DNA of 22,435 bases from the NCBI GenBank assembly GCA_009602725.1, contig WELB01000172.1, positions 142,371 to 164,805 of the forward strand, in the 5' to 3' direction. The notes below the pieces were generated by a model. That model had not been told where the DNA came from. It was given only the letters and a program-made list of their open reading frames with translations, and searched no databases. Shown here in pieces: positions 1 through 9,721 of this stretch (its first letter is position 1; each line of letters opens with the position of its first letter). The translations under genes were made by a program, and so were the position numbers. The stretch comes from Spirogloea muscicola (taxonomy: Eukaryota; Streptophyta; Zygnematophyceae; Spirogloeales; Spirogloeaceae).

Positions 1-400
1 CTGCATGGCGTCTCGCAGGAGGTCGTGCGAACCTGTCCGCTCGCCCCCCCCCGTGTGCACAGCGGAGCATGTGGGCCGCCAACGCCGCAGGGTCATCGTG
101 GCGGGCACCGCACTCGCACTGTTGGACCCCGATGAGGCAGGGAGGAGGCCGAGGAGCCGGTGGGCCGCCGTCCTGAATACCGCGTCTGGAATAGTCAGCG
201 CCGGTAGATGGGGAGTGCTGCTAGCCACGCCGCCGCCCCAGGGGAGGAGGCGGAGAGGAGCCGGGCGCGCCCTCGGGTGTCGTGCGGCGGAAGGAGCTCC
301 ACCAACTGGTCGTAGGCCGCTTTGTCCACCAGCGCAGTGTAGCGGGCCTGGGCCCGCAGGTCGGGGGTGTGCGCAAGGTGGATGAACGGGACGACCCAGA
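1..400 (-). pseudogene. Retrotransposon-like polyprotein, C-terminal fragment (broken)
   Basis: Read on the minus strand from about 400 to 1, three or four frames in succession give pieces typical of the region after the reverse transcriptase in algal and plant non-LTR elements. The first contains SPGAAAWLAALP and ends at a stop near 205. The second contains AVFRTAAHRLLGLL. The third contains a CECGAR...HMLRC cluster that resembles the C-C-H-C zinc-knuckle-like motif of these proteins. The last contains GERTGSHDLLRDAM and runs off the left edge. The frame changes and the stop mark it as dead. A run of nine C at 46-54 is one likely slippage point. The same GERTG.HDLLR motif recurs at 14.6 kb. 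No reverse transcriptase catalytic domain lies in the window, so the family call rests on the C-terminal pattern only. Confidence 0.55.
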
Positions 401-530
401 GGTTACTGAGCGTTCCCTGGCTGATGTCTTAGTCGTAGTCGTTCGCACTCAAGCTCCCTCAGACCTTGTCCTTTTTTTTGGGCTGGCCTTTCCCAGCCAC
501 CAGTCAATCTGGCCGCGCTTTCTCTGTTGG
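401..530 (+). repeat. Dispersed repeat piece with hairpin module, inverted relative to the 13.9 kb copy
   Basis: This stretch matches, in opposite orientation, the plus-strand sequence at about 13852-13975. Shared landmarks are GGTTACTGAGCGTTCCC, a GCTGATGTCTTAGTC segment, the hairpin core GGCTGGCCTTTCCCAGCC and a CAATCTGGCCGCGCTTTCTC end. It abuts the coding fragment at 1-400 in an arrangement not seen at 13.9 kb, which suggests rearrangement or nested insertion. Confidence 0.7.
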
Positions 531-1369
531 GCCGCACCGTCTCAGGGGCGCACTTTGGCTTGGACCGCTCGGCGTCTGGCCGCGCTTCTCTTCGGCGTCT
601 CGCAAGAACCGCACAAGGACCCATCAAGTCTCCTTGTTGTGAAAAGTGGGTAAGCCTCTTCCTAAATTCTGCCTGAACAATGTATCGGCTTGAATTGGCC
701 TCCGTTTCATTCCATGCGCCCCCGCGCGCCTTCTCTCTTCCTCGACGAAGCAAGGACCACGTAAGACAACAATTGTAACATCTAGTCAGCAGCAGCATCA
801 GAGTAGAGGGCGATGGCTGTGATTGGCCCGCACAGAACAAAGAATGAAAGTAACTCAAAGGGGCAGAAAAGCGTTCAGTGCCCGCAGCGCCTCAGCGTCA
901 GAAAGACTTTGACCCTCCCTCGTTCCAGGAGTTTCATGCCAGTGGCAGCCACTCCGCTGCCGTGCCTGTTGGAGAATGGTCATTCGAAGCCACTAGACGT
1001 CACTGCGGAGTGAAAGACCATTCCCGCCTCAGCGAGCACCCCCCGCCACTCCCGCTGCGGCATCCTGCAGCGCCGCGATCGCGCGGCGGGCCCGCCGAGC
1101 TTTGGCGCCTGCTCGCCTTGCCTTGGACTAGCTCGCTCGACTCGGCGCAGCAAGGCCTGTGGCGCAGGACTCGGCCCGCCGAGATGCGCCGCGGGGCTTT
1201 GGCCAGCAGGCAGAGTGTTGCTGTGCCACTGACGCCTGGAGCCCAAGCGTCCGCCGGTGCTGCCGCGGGGCTGCCATCAAGTCTTCCTGCGACGACTGCC
1301 GAGATTCCGGGCTTGGGCCCTCGGACGACGGGCCAGAACGTGGCTGCTCACCATTAATCGCTGGCAGCG
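531..1369. other. No gene recognised; 5' flank of the VMP1-like gene
   Basis: Several open frames cross this stretch but none shows a recognisable motif, a credible splice pattern or a membrane segment. The part from about 1020 to 1350 is GC-rich and lies immediately upstream of the start codon at 1370, so it probably holds the promoter and 5' UTR of that gene. No TATA box is obvious. Confidence 0.4.
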
Positions 1370-3955
1370 ATGGAGCCTGCCGTGGATGAAGATGCGGCAG
1401 CCTTGGAGCACAGGCGCGCGGCAGAGCTGACAGGTTCAGCTCCTTGGAAGCGCTTCACCTGTTCACCAAATCGTCAAGCCGAACATGCAGCCAGCTTGGA
1501 GTGGGGCATATCGTCTGACTTTGGCTACTGACTTATACTGGCCACTTACTGCATGCAGGTCTGCGCAAGCTGCACGAGCATCAGAGGGATGGCCTCAAGC
1601 TGGCCAAGAAGCCCCTACAGACGCTCAAGTACTTTGCTTTCGCCCTGTCGGAGCGCGCAAGTTATGGTGCAGCCTACGTGGCCAGGAGCAGAGTGGTAGC
1701 GCTTATGTGCATTGGAGCTCTGATCATTACCTGCGTGTTACTTGACTTGGACCGCCGTGGCAACCAGGTGTGCTTATATTAAGGTTTATCTGCCCATATT
1801 GAGGCGGCTGTCGCTCTTGATCATCTAACGTGTGCAGCATGAGCTGTATGTATTTCAGCTGACAGCCCTCTGTCAACATTGGCAGCTCGCAGAGACTTGC
1901 AGCTTGTGAAGCTGCAATTACAATTGTCAATGTTAGATATTGAGAGGTCGACTGGGTGTTGAGCATGCGATAGCTTGAGCTATCCTGTGCAGGTGCTAAA
2001 ATTTCAACGCTGCTAGCCTGATTTGTGAGGTTCTGCAACAGGTTGCCCGTGTCGTCCTCCTTTATGCTCGCTTCCTCCTCTGGTGGACCAGCCTGGGGGT
2101 GGCATCCTCAGTTGGGCTTGGTACGTCAATCACTGTAATGGCCGATATGCTTCCACCACGTATTTGCAAGGCCACAATGACGCCTTGGCATCTCACTATT
2201 TTATAGTTGTGTTGCGCTCAGCCTTGGAAAGAGTGACACTTAGTTGTATCAATGTGTGAGTACTCCGTGGAATCAGAGCTTGTATGCCTCAAGTTGAATT
2301 GAACACAGATTTCTGGTTTGGCTGATGCTGCAGGCTCCGGCTTGCACACTTTTGTCCTTTATCTTGGCCCTCATATAGCACGATTCACACTCATGAGCAC
2401 TCACTGTGGCCGCCTTGATATCAAAGCTGCTCCTTATGACACTCCGCAGTGGGGCATGGACTCGTCGTGGGCAAGAACGGGCTGCTCGGCTTTCGGGCCT
2501 CCTCTGTATCCCAGGCTCCCGTCCAAGCATGAGAGCTACAAAGTCCCACTGCTTGACATTGTGAGGAGTGTGCAGTTGGAGGCTTTCGTTTGGGGCGTTG
2601 GCACTGCCATTGGAGAGCTGCCACCGTACTTCGTGTCTCGAGAGGGTGTGGAAATCCACTTGTCCAAAGTCTTATGCAATTTCACAAGTCTCACTTGCTT
2701 CACTTTTCTTCTTCAAGGTCATTGATGATGTGACAGCAATACTCTCTCAAGTGTCTCGGTCCTGCTGCCTGCCTTGTGTGCAGCACGTCTGTCAGGGGAA
2801 CGACTGGATGCGCTGGAAAACTTCAATCGCAACGATGGTAAAGAGGCTAGCGGCTTCTTTGATGGCATGAAGCTGTGGATGGTCAACCATGCAAGACAAT
2901 TCGGCTTCATTGCAATATTGGCTTTTGCTTCGGTAAGGTCAGGTTGGACATGAATTGGTGGTCGTGACAGACATGAATGATTGACGAGCAGAAAGTTTGA
3001 CTGCACTTCTATGTGCAGTGCGAAGTGTGAAGAGGTAACCAAACAGCAAGATAAGAAGAGCACAATGCTCAGCTCTGTCACGGCTTGCAGGTGCCTAATC
3101 CCCTCTTCGACTTAGCTGGGATAACTTGTGGGCACTTTCTGGTGCCCTTCTGGAAATTTTTCCTTGCCACACTTGTTGGTAAAGCTGTTGTGAAGGCACA
3201 CATACAGGTCAGCAGAAGCCACCGCCAGGCACTCACTAGGTTTTGTAAATCTTGCCACTTTGCTAGCATCACCTTGATGGAGTGCTTCATGTGTGAAATT
3301 TAGCAAGCTACTGTCACGGTCCATCACATGCTCTTGGCTCAGCAGCAATCAGGCTCCAATGATAACATTGCTCACCTTCTTGTTGTATTGACCATCTTAT
3401 GCTTGTAGGCTCTGTTGATTGCTACTGTATTCAACGCTCACTCGTTGGAGAAGATTGAGGATGTCCTAGAGAGGGTTTTGAGGTTTTTGCCACTGCCACG
3501 TCAGCTTCTTCCACGAGTAATGGCTGCTCTAGATGGAGCCAAAGAGAAGCTCTCGCCTGCCTCTGCTCACCTCGAGAAGGTTAGCAACTTTGTGTCCTCA
3601 TTGACTGCTCTCAGGGAACCTCAGGAAGCACTTCTACATGTTACAGCGCACATAGCTGCGCTGATTCTTGTACGCATAGCCGCATTTGTGTACAACCAGT
3701 CAATCGCATGTTGTGTATAGTAGAGCGAATAAATAAGTGTAGGCAGTGCCTGCCCTGTGACAGGTGCCAGCCATGCTGTCCATTGCGACGATCTGGAACA
3801 CTATAGTCATACTCATGCTTGGGGGCTTCCTGGCGTCCATCATCACCTCCACAGCCCGTGGCTATCTGATTGAGCAGCAGCGGTGCGAGGCACAGGCTCT
3901 GCTCGACAGTTCTAGTGAAAAGGATGCAGCTGATGGAAAGACACCCCGGCAATAA
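1370..3955 (+). CDS. VMP1/KMS1-type vacuole membrane protein (8 exons, 430 aa)
   Basis: Exons: 1370-1433, 1559-1767, 2042-2120, 2334-2645, 2784-2932, 3091-3207, 3409-3579, 3764-3955. All joints use GT-AG, the frame is kept and the stop is TAA. The product resembles plant KMS1/KMS2 and animal VMP1 proteins along its length; these multi-pass ER/Golgi membrane proteins carry a DedA-like VTT (SNARE-associated Golgi) domain and act in secretory-pathway integrity and autophagy. Seen: a charged N-terminus, a first membrane segment near residues 70-86 ([17 protein letters not shown]), [18 protein letters not shown] at 115-132, [20 protein letters not shown] near 195-215, [13 protein letters not shown] near 273-285 (the most diagnostic block), and a final membrane segment with [19 protein letters not shown] near the C-terminus. 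Length is close to the plant proteins. The start has a favourable context (gcgATGG) and the leader resembles the short acidic leader of plant homologues. Exon 1 is the least certain. Confidence 0.9.
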
Positions 3956-4483
3956 CAGCAAGAGTGCAGCTCTCAGAGGCTTTTCTCACTTCTGAGTCTC
4001 TCTCTCGCGCCGTCCTTGTCAACGAGCACTCCTTCTGGCATTCTTGCGTGATTAGCCCGCCCTTCAATCATGTCTACTGCGTCGATGTCTTTCACAATCC
4101 CTTACTCATTTACAGGGCGGTGCCGCTGCCGCTTCATTACGACCTCTATGTGAATAGCCTATGTGTAGCTAGGACCACCACTTACAACACTCCTGCCTTT
4201 GTGGAGCTACCAGATTATTCGTGACACGTCTCTATGTCTCTGCTCTCGCTCTTTGACTTATCTGATACACGATAAGTAGTACATTATTTTTCCTGGCTCC
4301 TTTCAATGCCACGTTATTGCACTGCCGTGCTGCAATTATGCGCCCATACTATATGGCTTTTCAGAGGTCAATTATCGATAGTAGATCAAGTGTAGACGAC
4401 TGCCAGGAGACCAACAGCGCTACCTTAGCTCCCAAGTGACGTACTCGCGGAGGTGCTTGCATGGTGTTATCAGTGCTAGATGC
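3956..4483. other. 3' flank of the VMP1-like gene, no gene seen
   Basis: Moderately AT-rich sequence without a convincing coding segment. It presumably contains the 3' UTR of the VMP1-like gene. No TGTAA polyadenylation signal of the green-algal type was seen just after the stop. Confidence 0.4.
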
Positions 4484-4560
4484 GTACATAGGCAAGCACA
4501 TTCAATGACGTACATCACTCAAGAGTGCAGATTGACCCGCTCAGTAACCACGGGTCAATA
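4484..4560. repeat. Dispersed repeat with perfect 9-bp inverted repeat
   Basis: This stretch aligns with 21568-21642 (GGCAAGCACAT, AATGACGTA, then CTCAGTAACCACGGGTCA identical over 18 bases). Here ATTGACCCG (4531-4539) and CGGGTCAAT (4551-4559) form a perfect inverted repeat around the 11-base loop CTCAGTAACCA. CTCAGTAACC also ends repeat pieces at 13641-13650 and, inverted, at 401-410, linking it to the retroelement-associated repeats. Confidence 0.6.
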
Positions 4561-4739
4561 CATTAAGGTTGCTAACCGATGCCTGGATACCAGATGACAG
4601 ATTCGGAAGAGCCTTGGAGAGCCTTGGCCTTGGAGAGCCACGTTGATCCTCTGGCTTCCTGTGCAGCTGGTCTGTAGGTGCTGACAGGCGATTTGAAGAA
4701 ATGCGTGTATATTAAGAGATGAAGGAGTGCAGTGACAGT

Positions 4740-5310
4740 TTGGTTCAGCGGCGCCTTGGCATCAGCTGCTGGAGCTGGGAAGGACGCGGAGCTGCAGCCG
4801 GAGCTCATGACCGGCGCCGCCGCCGGCCTCGCCGCCGCCAAGGCGGCGCCGGGCTGGCCGGGTCCACGCCAGGTCCTCCGGCGGCTCCGGTCGGGGCGCT
4901 GCCGTGGAGGACGCCCGCAGGTCGAGTTGAGGCCCTCCACTGCCACGCCGTGCCGGTGTTGGCGGCGGCGGCGGGAGCTGCGGGACTCCCGCGGGCCCAC
5001 GGCGTAAGAGGCGCCGCGATCTGCGGCTGAACTGTCGTCGCCGAGGGCCGCCATGGCAGGCTCCAGCAGCAGAGGCGGGCCAGGCGCCGCAGTGCCGGGC
5101 GGGTGAGCTCCCGGCAGCTCCGGCCAGCCGGAGGGCGCTCGTGGCGGCGGGCTCGGCTGCCGTGGCTGCCGCCATGGCTGCCGCTGCTGCCGCGGCCGGC
5201 AGCGGCTTGGCCGCGGCCGATGGCAGCGCAGCGAGTCTCCCGCTCGTGCCGCCGAGCCGTGCGATCTGCGCCCGGACTGACCCCCTCGAGCATCATCAAG
5301 GTGCATGTCA
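4740..5310. other. GC-rich island upstream of the aldo/keto reductase
   Basis: A very GC-rich block with GCC/GGC-biased composition, open in several frames on both strands. Alanine-, arginine- and proline-rich translations are what such composition gives by chance. It may be the promoter, 5' UTR or a first non-coding or short coding exon of the gene at 5493-7298; an ATG at 5053 followed by a GTGAGC donor-like site near 5104 is one possibility. No homology was recognised. Confidence 0.4.
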
Positions 5311-5492
5311 CTGGCACGCCGGGCAACGCTTGCACTTGTAATTTGCTATCATACCAAAGCCATAACTCATAGCGAAACCACAGACCTTGAACCTCGAAGT
5401 CATAGGTAGTGACCCCTTCTTCTAGACCTCAGCCTTTGGCTGATTTGTGCACATTACCTTCCTGTTGTCAATATCTACAACTTGAGCCCTTA

Positions 5493-7298
5493 ATGCACGG
5501 GCACTGGGACAACTCGTCCATTCCAGAGGCTTCTGATGGACCTTGGACGCCGAGACTCTATGCAATGCTGCGCATGAGACTCAAGCGCCAAACTTCTTCA
5601 CTGCTGCGCCCAGCACCATCTGTACCTGTTTTGGCAGTGGAGTCTGATAGCAGCAAACATGAATGTGTGGCTGTCCCACAGGGCTGCTGGCAGCTGGCTG
5701 GTGGTCATCGTGGTGACCCTGCCACTGACGAGACGAACGGAGAGGCTGCCGTGCGGGACTTCCAGCCGTTTGTCAACGCCGGCATCTCCACATTTGATAC
5801 TGCCGACATCTACGGGGCCTCGCAGTCATTGATTGGCCAGTACCTTAAGGGAAGTAGCAGGTTACCAGTAGTGCAGCTTCAGCAGTGAAGCAGAGACCGA
5901 GATTTGAGCTACAAGATGTTGTAGGCATTGCTCTCGGTTGTTCAACTTGTTCCTTGAAGTGTCACATGGACCCAATTGTGGTGCAGCAGCCCTGTGCAGG
6001 TGTTCACAAAATTCTGCGTGTTTGGCGCTGCACAAGGTAGCATCACTAAGGACTATGTCAGGAAGAGTATAGACAAGTCAATGAGGGAGCTTGGAGTGAT
6101 GAAGCTTGACTTGGTGCAAGTCTACTGGAATGACTATGCGGTCAGGAACTACGTGCAGGCCGCAAGGTATCTTGCAGAGCTGCAGGTGCGCTGGAAAATA
6201 CTTGACACCCTGCCCCTCAATCAGATGAAGGTGCAATGAGATGACTGATGCTGTCAGTCACAGCAAGTCAGCGGCACTGTCAATCCAGCCTCACATCCGG
6301 TTTCTTTCCATTTAGTTGTTCAAGATAGTGGCTCTCAAAGTTCTGCACTGAGACAATATTCTAGAGCTGTTGCTTGTTCTCTTGAGCAGGAGGAGGGCAA
6401 GATCAGCTACATTGGAGTTACCAATTTTGACAACAAGAGGATCAAAGAACTCTTGGACGCAGGTGTGAGGATAGTCTCCAGCCAAGTGCAGTACTCCCTG
6501 CTCGATCGACGGCCAGAAAACGGCCACATAGAGTTCTGCAGAGCTCATGGAATCAGCGTCCTCCCCTTTGGTGCGGTGGCGGGGGGCTTCCTCTCCGACA
6601 AGTTTGCAGCTCAATCCATTCGGCCTCCTCTGTCTATCTTCTTGCAAGAATCACTATGCGAGTTCTGCTTAGGTTTCAGTGTCAGTGTCAAGCTGGAGCT
6701 GCTTCGGTTGTGCGCAGGTATGTAGGAATGTCATATGATGTCGCTCGGCAGGAGGTGCGGCTGGACACCTACAGTAAATCCAAGTACTTCTTAGTCTTGA
6801 ATCAGGTGTGCTGCTCATCCCCATTCCATCATCAGTGGCTGCCTTCAGGAATTTTTGGCACACATAGGCTACAGGCAAACTTCCTTGCCGTGTTCCTCGC
6901 CAATCCCTGTGTGGGCTTAACAAGTACTCAGCAGCTAAGCATATCTGATTCCTGTGCAACCTTCTGGTCACATAATTTGCTTGCAATTGAGTCGAGCGCT
7001 TGTATATTGCCAGATTGGCGGCTGGAGCACTTTGCAGTCCCTGCTGGACGTCCTCAAGCCCATTGCCAACAAGCACGGCACAAGTATTGCCAACATTGCC
7101 ACCAAGTGGGTGCTGACGAGGCCCCAGGTCGCCGCGGTCATTGTGGGGGCCCGGAATGCCCGGCATGTGGCTGACCACCAGAAGCTCTTTACATTCGAGC
7201 TTGACGAGTCCGACCTGGGCCGCATTGAGAGCGTCCTGCGCGACTGCCCTAGGCCCAAGGGGGACATATACACCTGGGAGCGTGGAGGCCAATTCTAA
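5493..7298 (+). CDS. Aldo/keto reductase family protein (5 exons, about 383 aa)
   Basis: Exons: 5493-5860, 5987-6185, 6390-6601, 6718-6805, 7014-7298; all GT-AG, in frame to TAA. It is an NAD(P)H-dependent (beta/alpha)8-barrel reductase of the plant/bacterial AKR branch that starts near GCWQLAGGH and uses VSSQVQYSLLDRRPE; the substrate is unknown. Seen (numbering from 5493): GCWQLAGGH at 64-72, FDTADIYG with catalytic Asp102 and Tyr107, QVFTKF with Lys131, GKISYIGVTNFD, SSQVQYSLLDRRPE, and a late cofactor-site segment IVGARNARHVADHQKL. The catalytic His position reads QVYWND, so Tyr (about 169) replaces His. The exon 2 acceptor is a tandem gtgCAGCAG, so one Ser may be variably included. The start is uncertain: 5493 is the first ATG in the open frame, 5565 begins MLRMRLKRQTSSLLRP, which looks like a targeting peptide, and an upstream exon is possible. 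Confidence 0.85.
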
Positions 7299-7365
7299 AT
7301 CCGTCCCAGAAGGAGGGTTCCCATGAAGAATGCTATCAGAGGCTGAGAGATCTATGGTAGTGTCA

Positions 7366-7370
7366 TGTAA
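7366..7370 (+). promoter_or_regulatory. Possible TGTAA polyadenylation signal
   Basis: TGTAA lies 68 bases after the stop of the aldo/keto reductase. TGTAA is the usual polyadenylation signal in chlorophyte green algae. The pentamer is short, and the other genes here do not show one close to their stops, so support is positional only. Confidence 0.35.
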
Positions 7371-7820
7371 CAACCTCAGAACCAGGAAAGCCGTACCTCA
7401 AGTACGGCTTGCCTACGATCAGCCAAACATGATCAGCGGAAAGATGCTATTGTTGGGATGAAAGAGCATGGATCAGAAGGGTGATTGCTATATGAGATGC
7501 TGGATATAGGCGTGGATAGAAATCTTGCCATGCCACATTTATCCTCCATGAAGAGTAGAGATAAAGACCACTGTGTCGCCATTGCTCACCTCAGCCGCCA
7601 ACTTCCCGCACAGCTCCCAATCACAGTCATTCACAAGGACGAGAATGCCAGGCCGCCTGAGGACATGAGGTTGAGATGTCACCGTGTTGTCACAAAGGAT
7701 AGGTAGGGTTTGGGACAGCAAAGTGGTGCATAGCCTTGGTCATGTGACTGGTGCAGCTGGCTGCTCAATGGAGTCGCCGACATTGCGTGCGCGGGTGGGT
7801 GGGCGAGCGGGCAGGCAATC
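7371..7820. other. Intergenic, nothing recognised
   Basis: No coding segment with recognisable motifs on either strand. The inverted sequence around 7389-7410 (CCGTACCTCAAGTACGG) can form a 7-bp hairpin with a 3-base loop, which lies just downstream of the aldo/keto reductase. Confidence 0.35.
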
Positions 7821-9037
7821 TCACACGCCCTGGCCCTTGAGGAGCATCTCAGGGCGCTCAGTCAGGAGGTGGTCTCGCACCCAAAGTAGCACCGCTCCCA
7901 CCGTGAGCTGCACATATGCGAGCGCCAGCCAAGCTGAGCCTGCCGTCTTAGTCAACCAGGCAGGCAGACCTGACCCGCCTACACCTCGTAATCACTTGGA
8001 TGCCATACACCGAGCTCCAGCATACGGGCTTGAAGCTGCGGGCTGCAAGCCCCTGAGTGCTGCACAAGGAGCTCGATGCTTGCGTGCCCACAGCTGCGGC
8101 CTTGAGCTAGGTGAGCATCACTGAGTGCTGCAGCGTGAAGGCCCAAAATCGTCTTTTGGAGTCTCACGTTCCACAGCTAAGCTTCACTTGCAAGGGCTTG
8201 GGTTTGAGTGAAGGACATCAGGTTGTAAAATTCTAGGCTTGAGAGTCATGGATAGGGTCAACAGCAGGGATGAATTTGGTCTCTCCAATAGCCCACACCG
8301 AAAATTTACACGGCAGGCCCTGCGACCCATGCGCCGAGCTTAAGGGCCCTCCGTCAGGACGACTTTGAGCCATTCGCTCGTCCACACCAGCAGAGTGACG
8401 AGCGGAGTTGCAGGCAGCGAGCTGCTGAGGCCCGCAGGCGGGGCCCCACTCCCCGACGCGGCCCCAATGTAGCGCGAAAGGGGAGTGCAGGGGGGTCGCC
8501 ACACCTTGCCATTGGTGGCGGCGGCCTCGATGTCCGCTTGGTGCATCTTGCAGCCGCTGACGAGCAGCTCCAGGCCGCCACTGCCAAGTGAAGGTGTCAT
8601 CTCCCGGCCTGAGTTCTAGTCAAGAGATTCCTCACGCTTAAACTCATTTACGTTCAGAGAGACGCGCGCAAGGATTTGGCGCCTTGGAGCCGGCGTCGGG
8701 CTCGGACGGCGCTCTGGCCCGGCTGCGCCAACGACGACGCAGGGAATGACGGAGACGGCACGCCGCCTCCGCACGAACCTGAACTCCAAGTTGACGCGCA
8801 CCATCGCAAGCGCGAGCCGCTTCAGAAGGCAGAGTCACCACTGCCGTTCTCCTTCTCCTCCTCAGCCGCCGCCGCCGCCGCCGCCGCCGCCGCTCCACCC
8901 GCCACGGCCGGCGCACGCCGCCGGANTCCTTGGCCGGCACGCCGTTGGCGTCGTTGGCCTCCTTGCCCGCCTCGCCACCCGCCGCCGCCGCCGCCGCCGC
9001 CGCCGCTACAACCGCCGCCGCGAACAACGCCGCCGCC

Positions 9038-9068
<31 letters not shown>

Positions 9069-9174
9069 CCGCTGTCGGGGAGTTGTCGGGCACGTCAACA
9101 CGCCTTGCTGGGCGCGCGCGTCGGCAGCCCGACGAGTTCCAGGGGGCCCACAGCACAGCAGACCCAGTAGCCAT
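7821..9174 (-). CDS. Possible minus-strand gene, unrecognised, incomplete model
   Basis: Three minus-strand pieces look coding but could not be joined with certainty. From ATG at 9174 an Ala-rich frame begins MATGSAVLWAPWNSSGC and contains poly-Ala runs with acidic interruptions (AGGEAGKEANDANG); it meets an ambiguous base at 8926. From ATG at 8600 a frame runs to 8340 with GGLELLVSGCKMHQADIEAA, then a hydrophobic TPLVTLLVWTSEWLKVVL. A possible last exon at 7939-7821 follows a good branch point and CAG acceptor, encodes a hydrophobic segment LALAYVQLTVGAVLLWV then RDHLLTERPEMLLKG, and ends in TGA. A donor at 8649 (GTAAAT) and an acceptor at 8609 would join the first two in phase. The third joint is unresolved. 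If real it is a small membrane protein; no family was recognised. Opposite-strand frames over the GCC repeats are equally open. Confidence 0.22.
8865..8893. repeat. (GCC)n microsatellite
   Basis: Uninterrupted GCC trinucleotide run of about ten units. It gives poly-Ala, poly-Pro or poly-Arg depending on frame and strand, so it carries no coding information by itself. Confidence 0.9.
8926..8926. other. Ambiguous base (N)
   Basis: A single N in very GC-rich sequence between two GCC repeat tracts. It may be a base the assembler could not call or a collapsed gap. Frame continuity across it should not be trusted. Confidence 0.95.
8981..9073. repeat. Interrupted (GCC)n microsatellite
   Basis: Two GCC runs (about 8981-9006 and 9029-9073) separated by ACAACCGCCGCCGCGAACAA. 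The interruptions would encode Thr/Asn-type residues in one plus frame and Val/Leu/Phe in one minus frame. Confidence 0.9.
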
Positions 9175-9249
9175 CCGCCAGGAGTGGCCAGGGCCCCCCT
9201 GGAGGCAGCCGAGTGCCGTCGCGACGCGGTTCCCAGGTTACCGAGCAGC

Positions 9250-9721
9250 TTCATCAGTATAGTAACGGGATATTGGGTAACCGCGCTTTTGCCTAGACCA
9301 CATGCTGACCGCTTGAAGCGCAACCCCGAGGCTGCCCATTGGTAGCACCGGGCGAGCCTAGACCCTCAAGCCCTTCGTGCCTTTTTGGGAGGCATTACGA
9401 TCCGCCGCACAAATGGTATTCTATGAAGTTTCTGTTGGGTAAGTGACTACTGCTATGTCAAACTGTGCAGGTTTATGCCATTCCTGTGTACCTGAACCTG
9501 ATTCCCAATCTCAAGAGCCTTTGCCTGGCTCTGTTGCCTCAAAGGGCATGGAAGAGAACCATGTGATATGGTCGTCCTCAGAAGCTCCACGGAGCCAAGA
9601 GCTGCCAAGCCCCGCACTGCCTTTACCACGCCCTCAACGCTCCTGCGTGGCTCTTCTTTCGAGTCTATAATCTCCCAACTTCCGATCTTAATATCAATTG
9701 CATATCACCGGTGATCCGGCT
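9250..9721. other. Intergenic between the Ala-rich region and the glucanase stop
   Basis: No coding segment recognised. On the minus strand this is the 3' flank of the glucanase gene. Confidence 0.4.

Noticed and set aside
878-1357. 159-aa plus-strand frame before the VMP1-like gene
   Set aside because: No motif, GC-driven, and out of frame with the gene that follows; more likely 5' flank.
4572-5335. Long minus- and plus-strand open frames (up to 244 aa) in the GC-rich island
   Set aside because: Several overlapping frames are open on both strands, which is what extreme GC content gives; translations are Ala/Arg/Pro-rich without recognisable motifs.
8676-9345. Plus-strand Pro-, Arg- and Ala-rich frames over the GCC repeats
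   Set aside because: Products of the trinucleotide repeat in alternative frames; no family motif and the N at 8926 lies within them.
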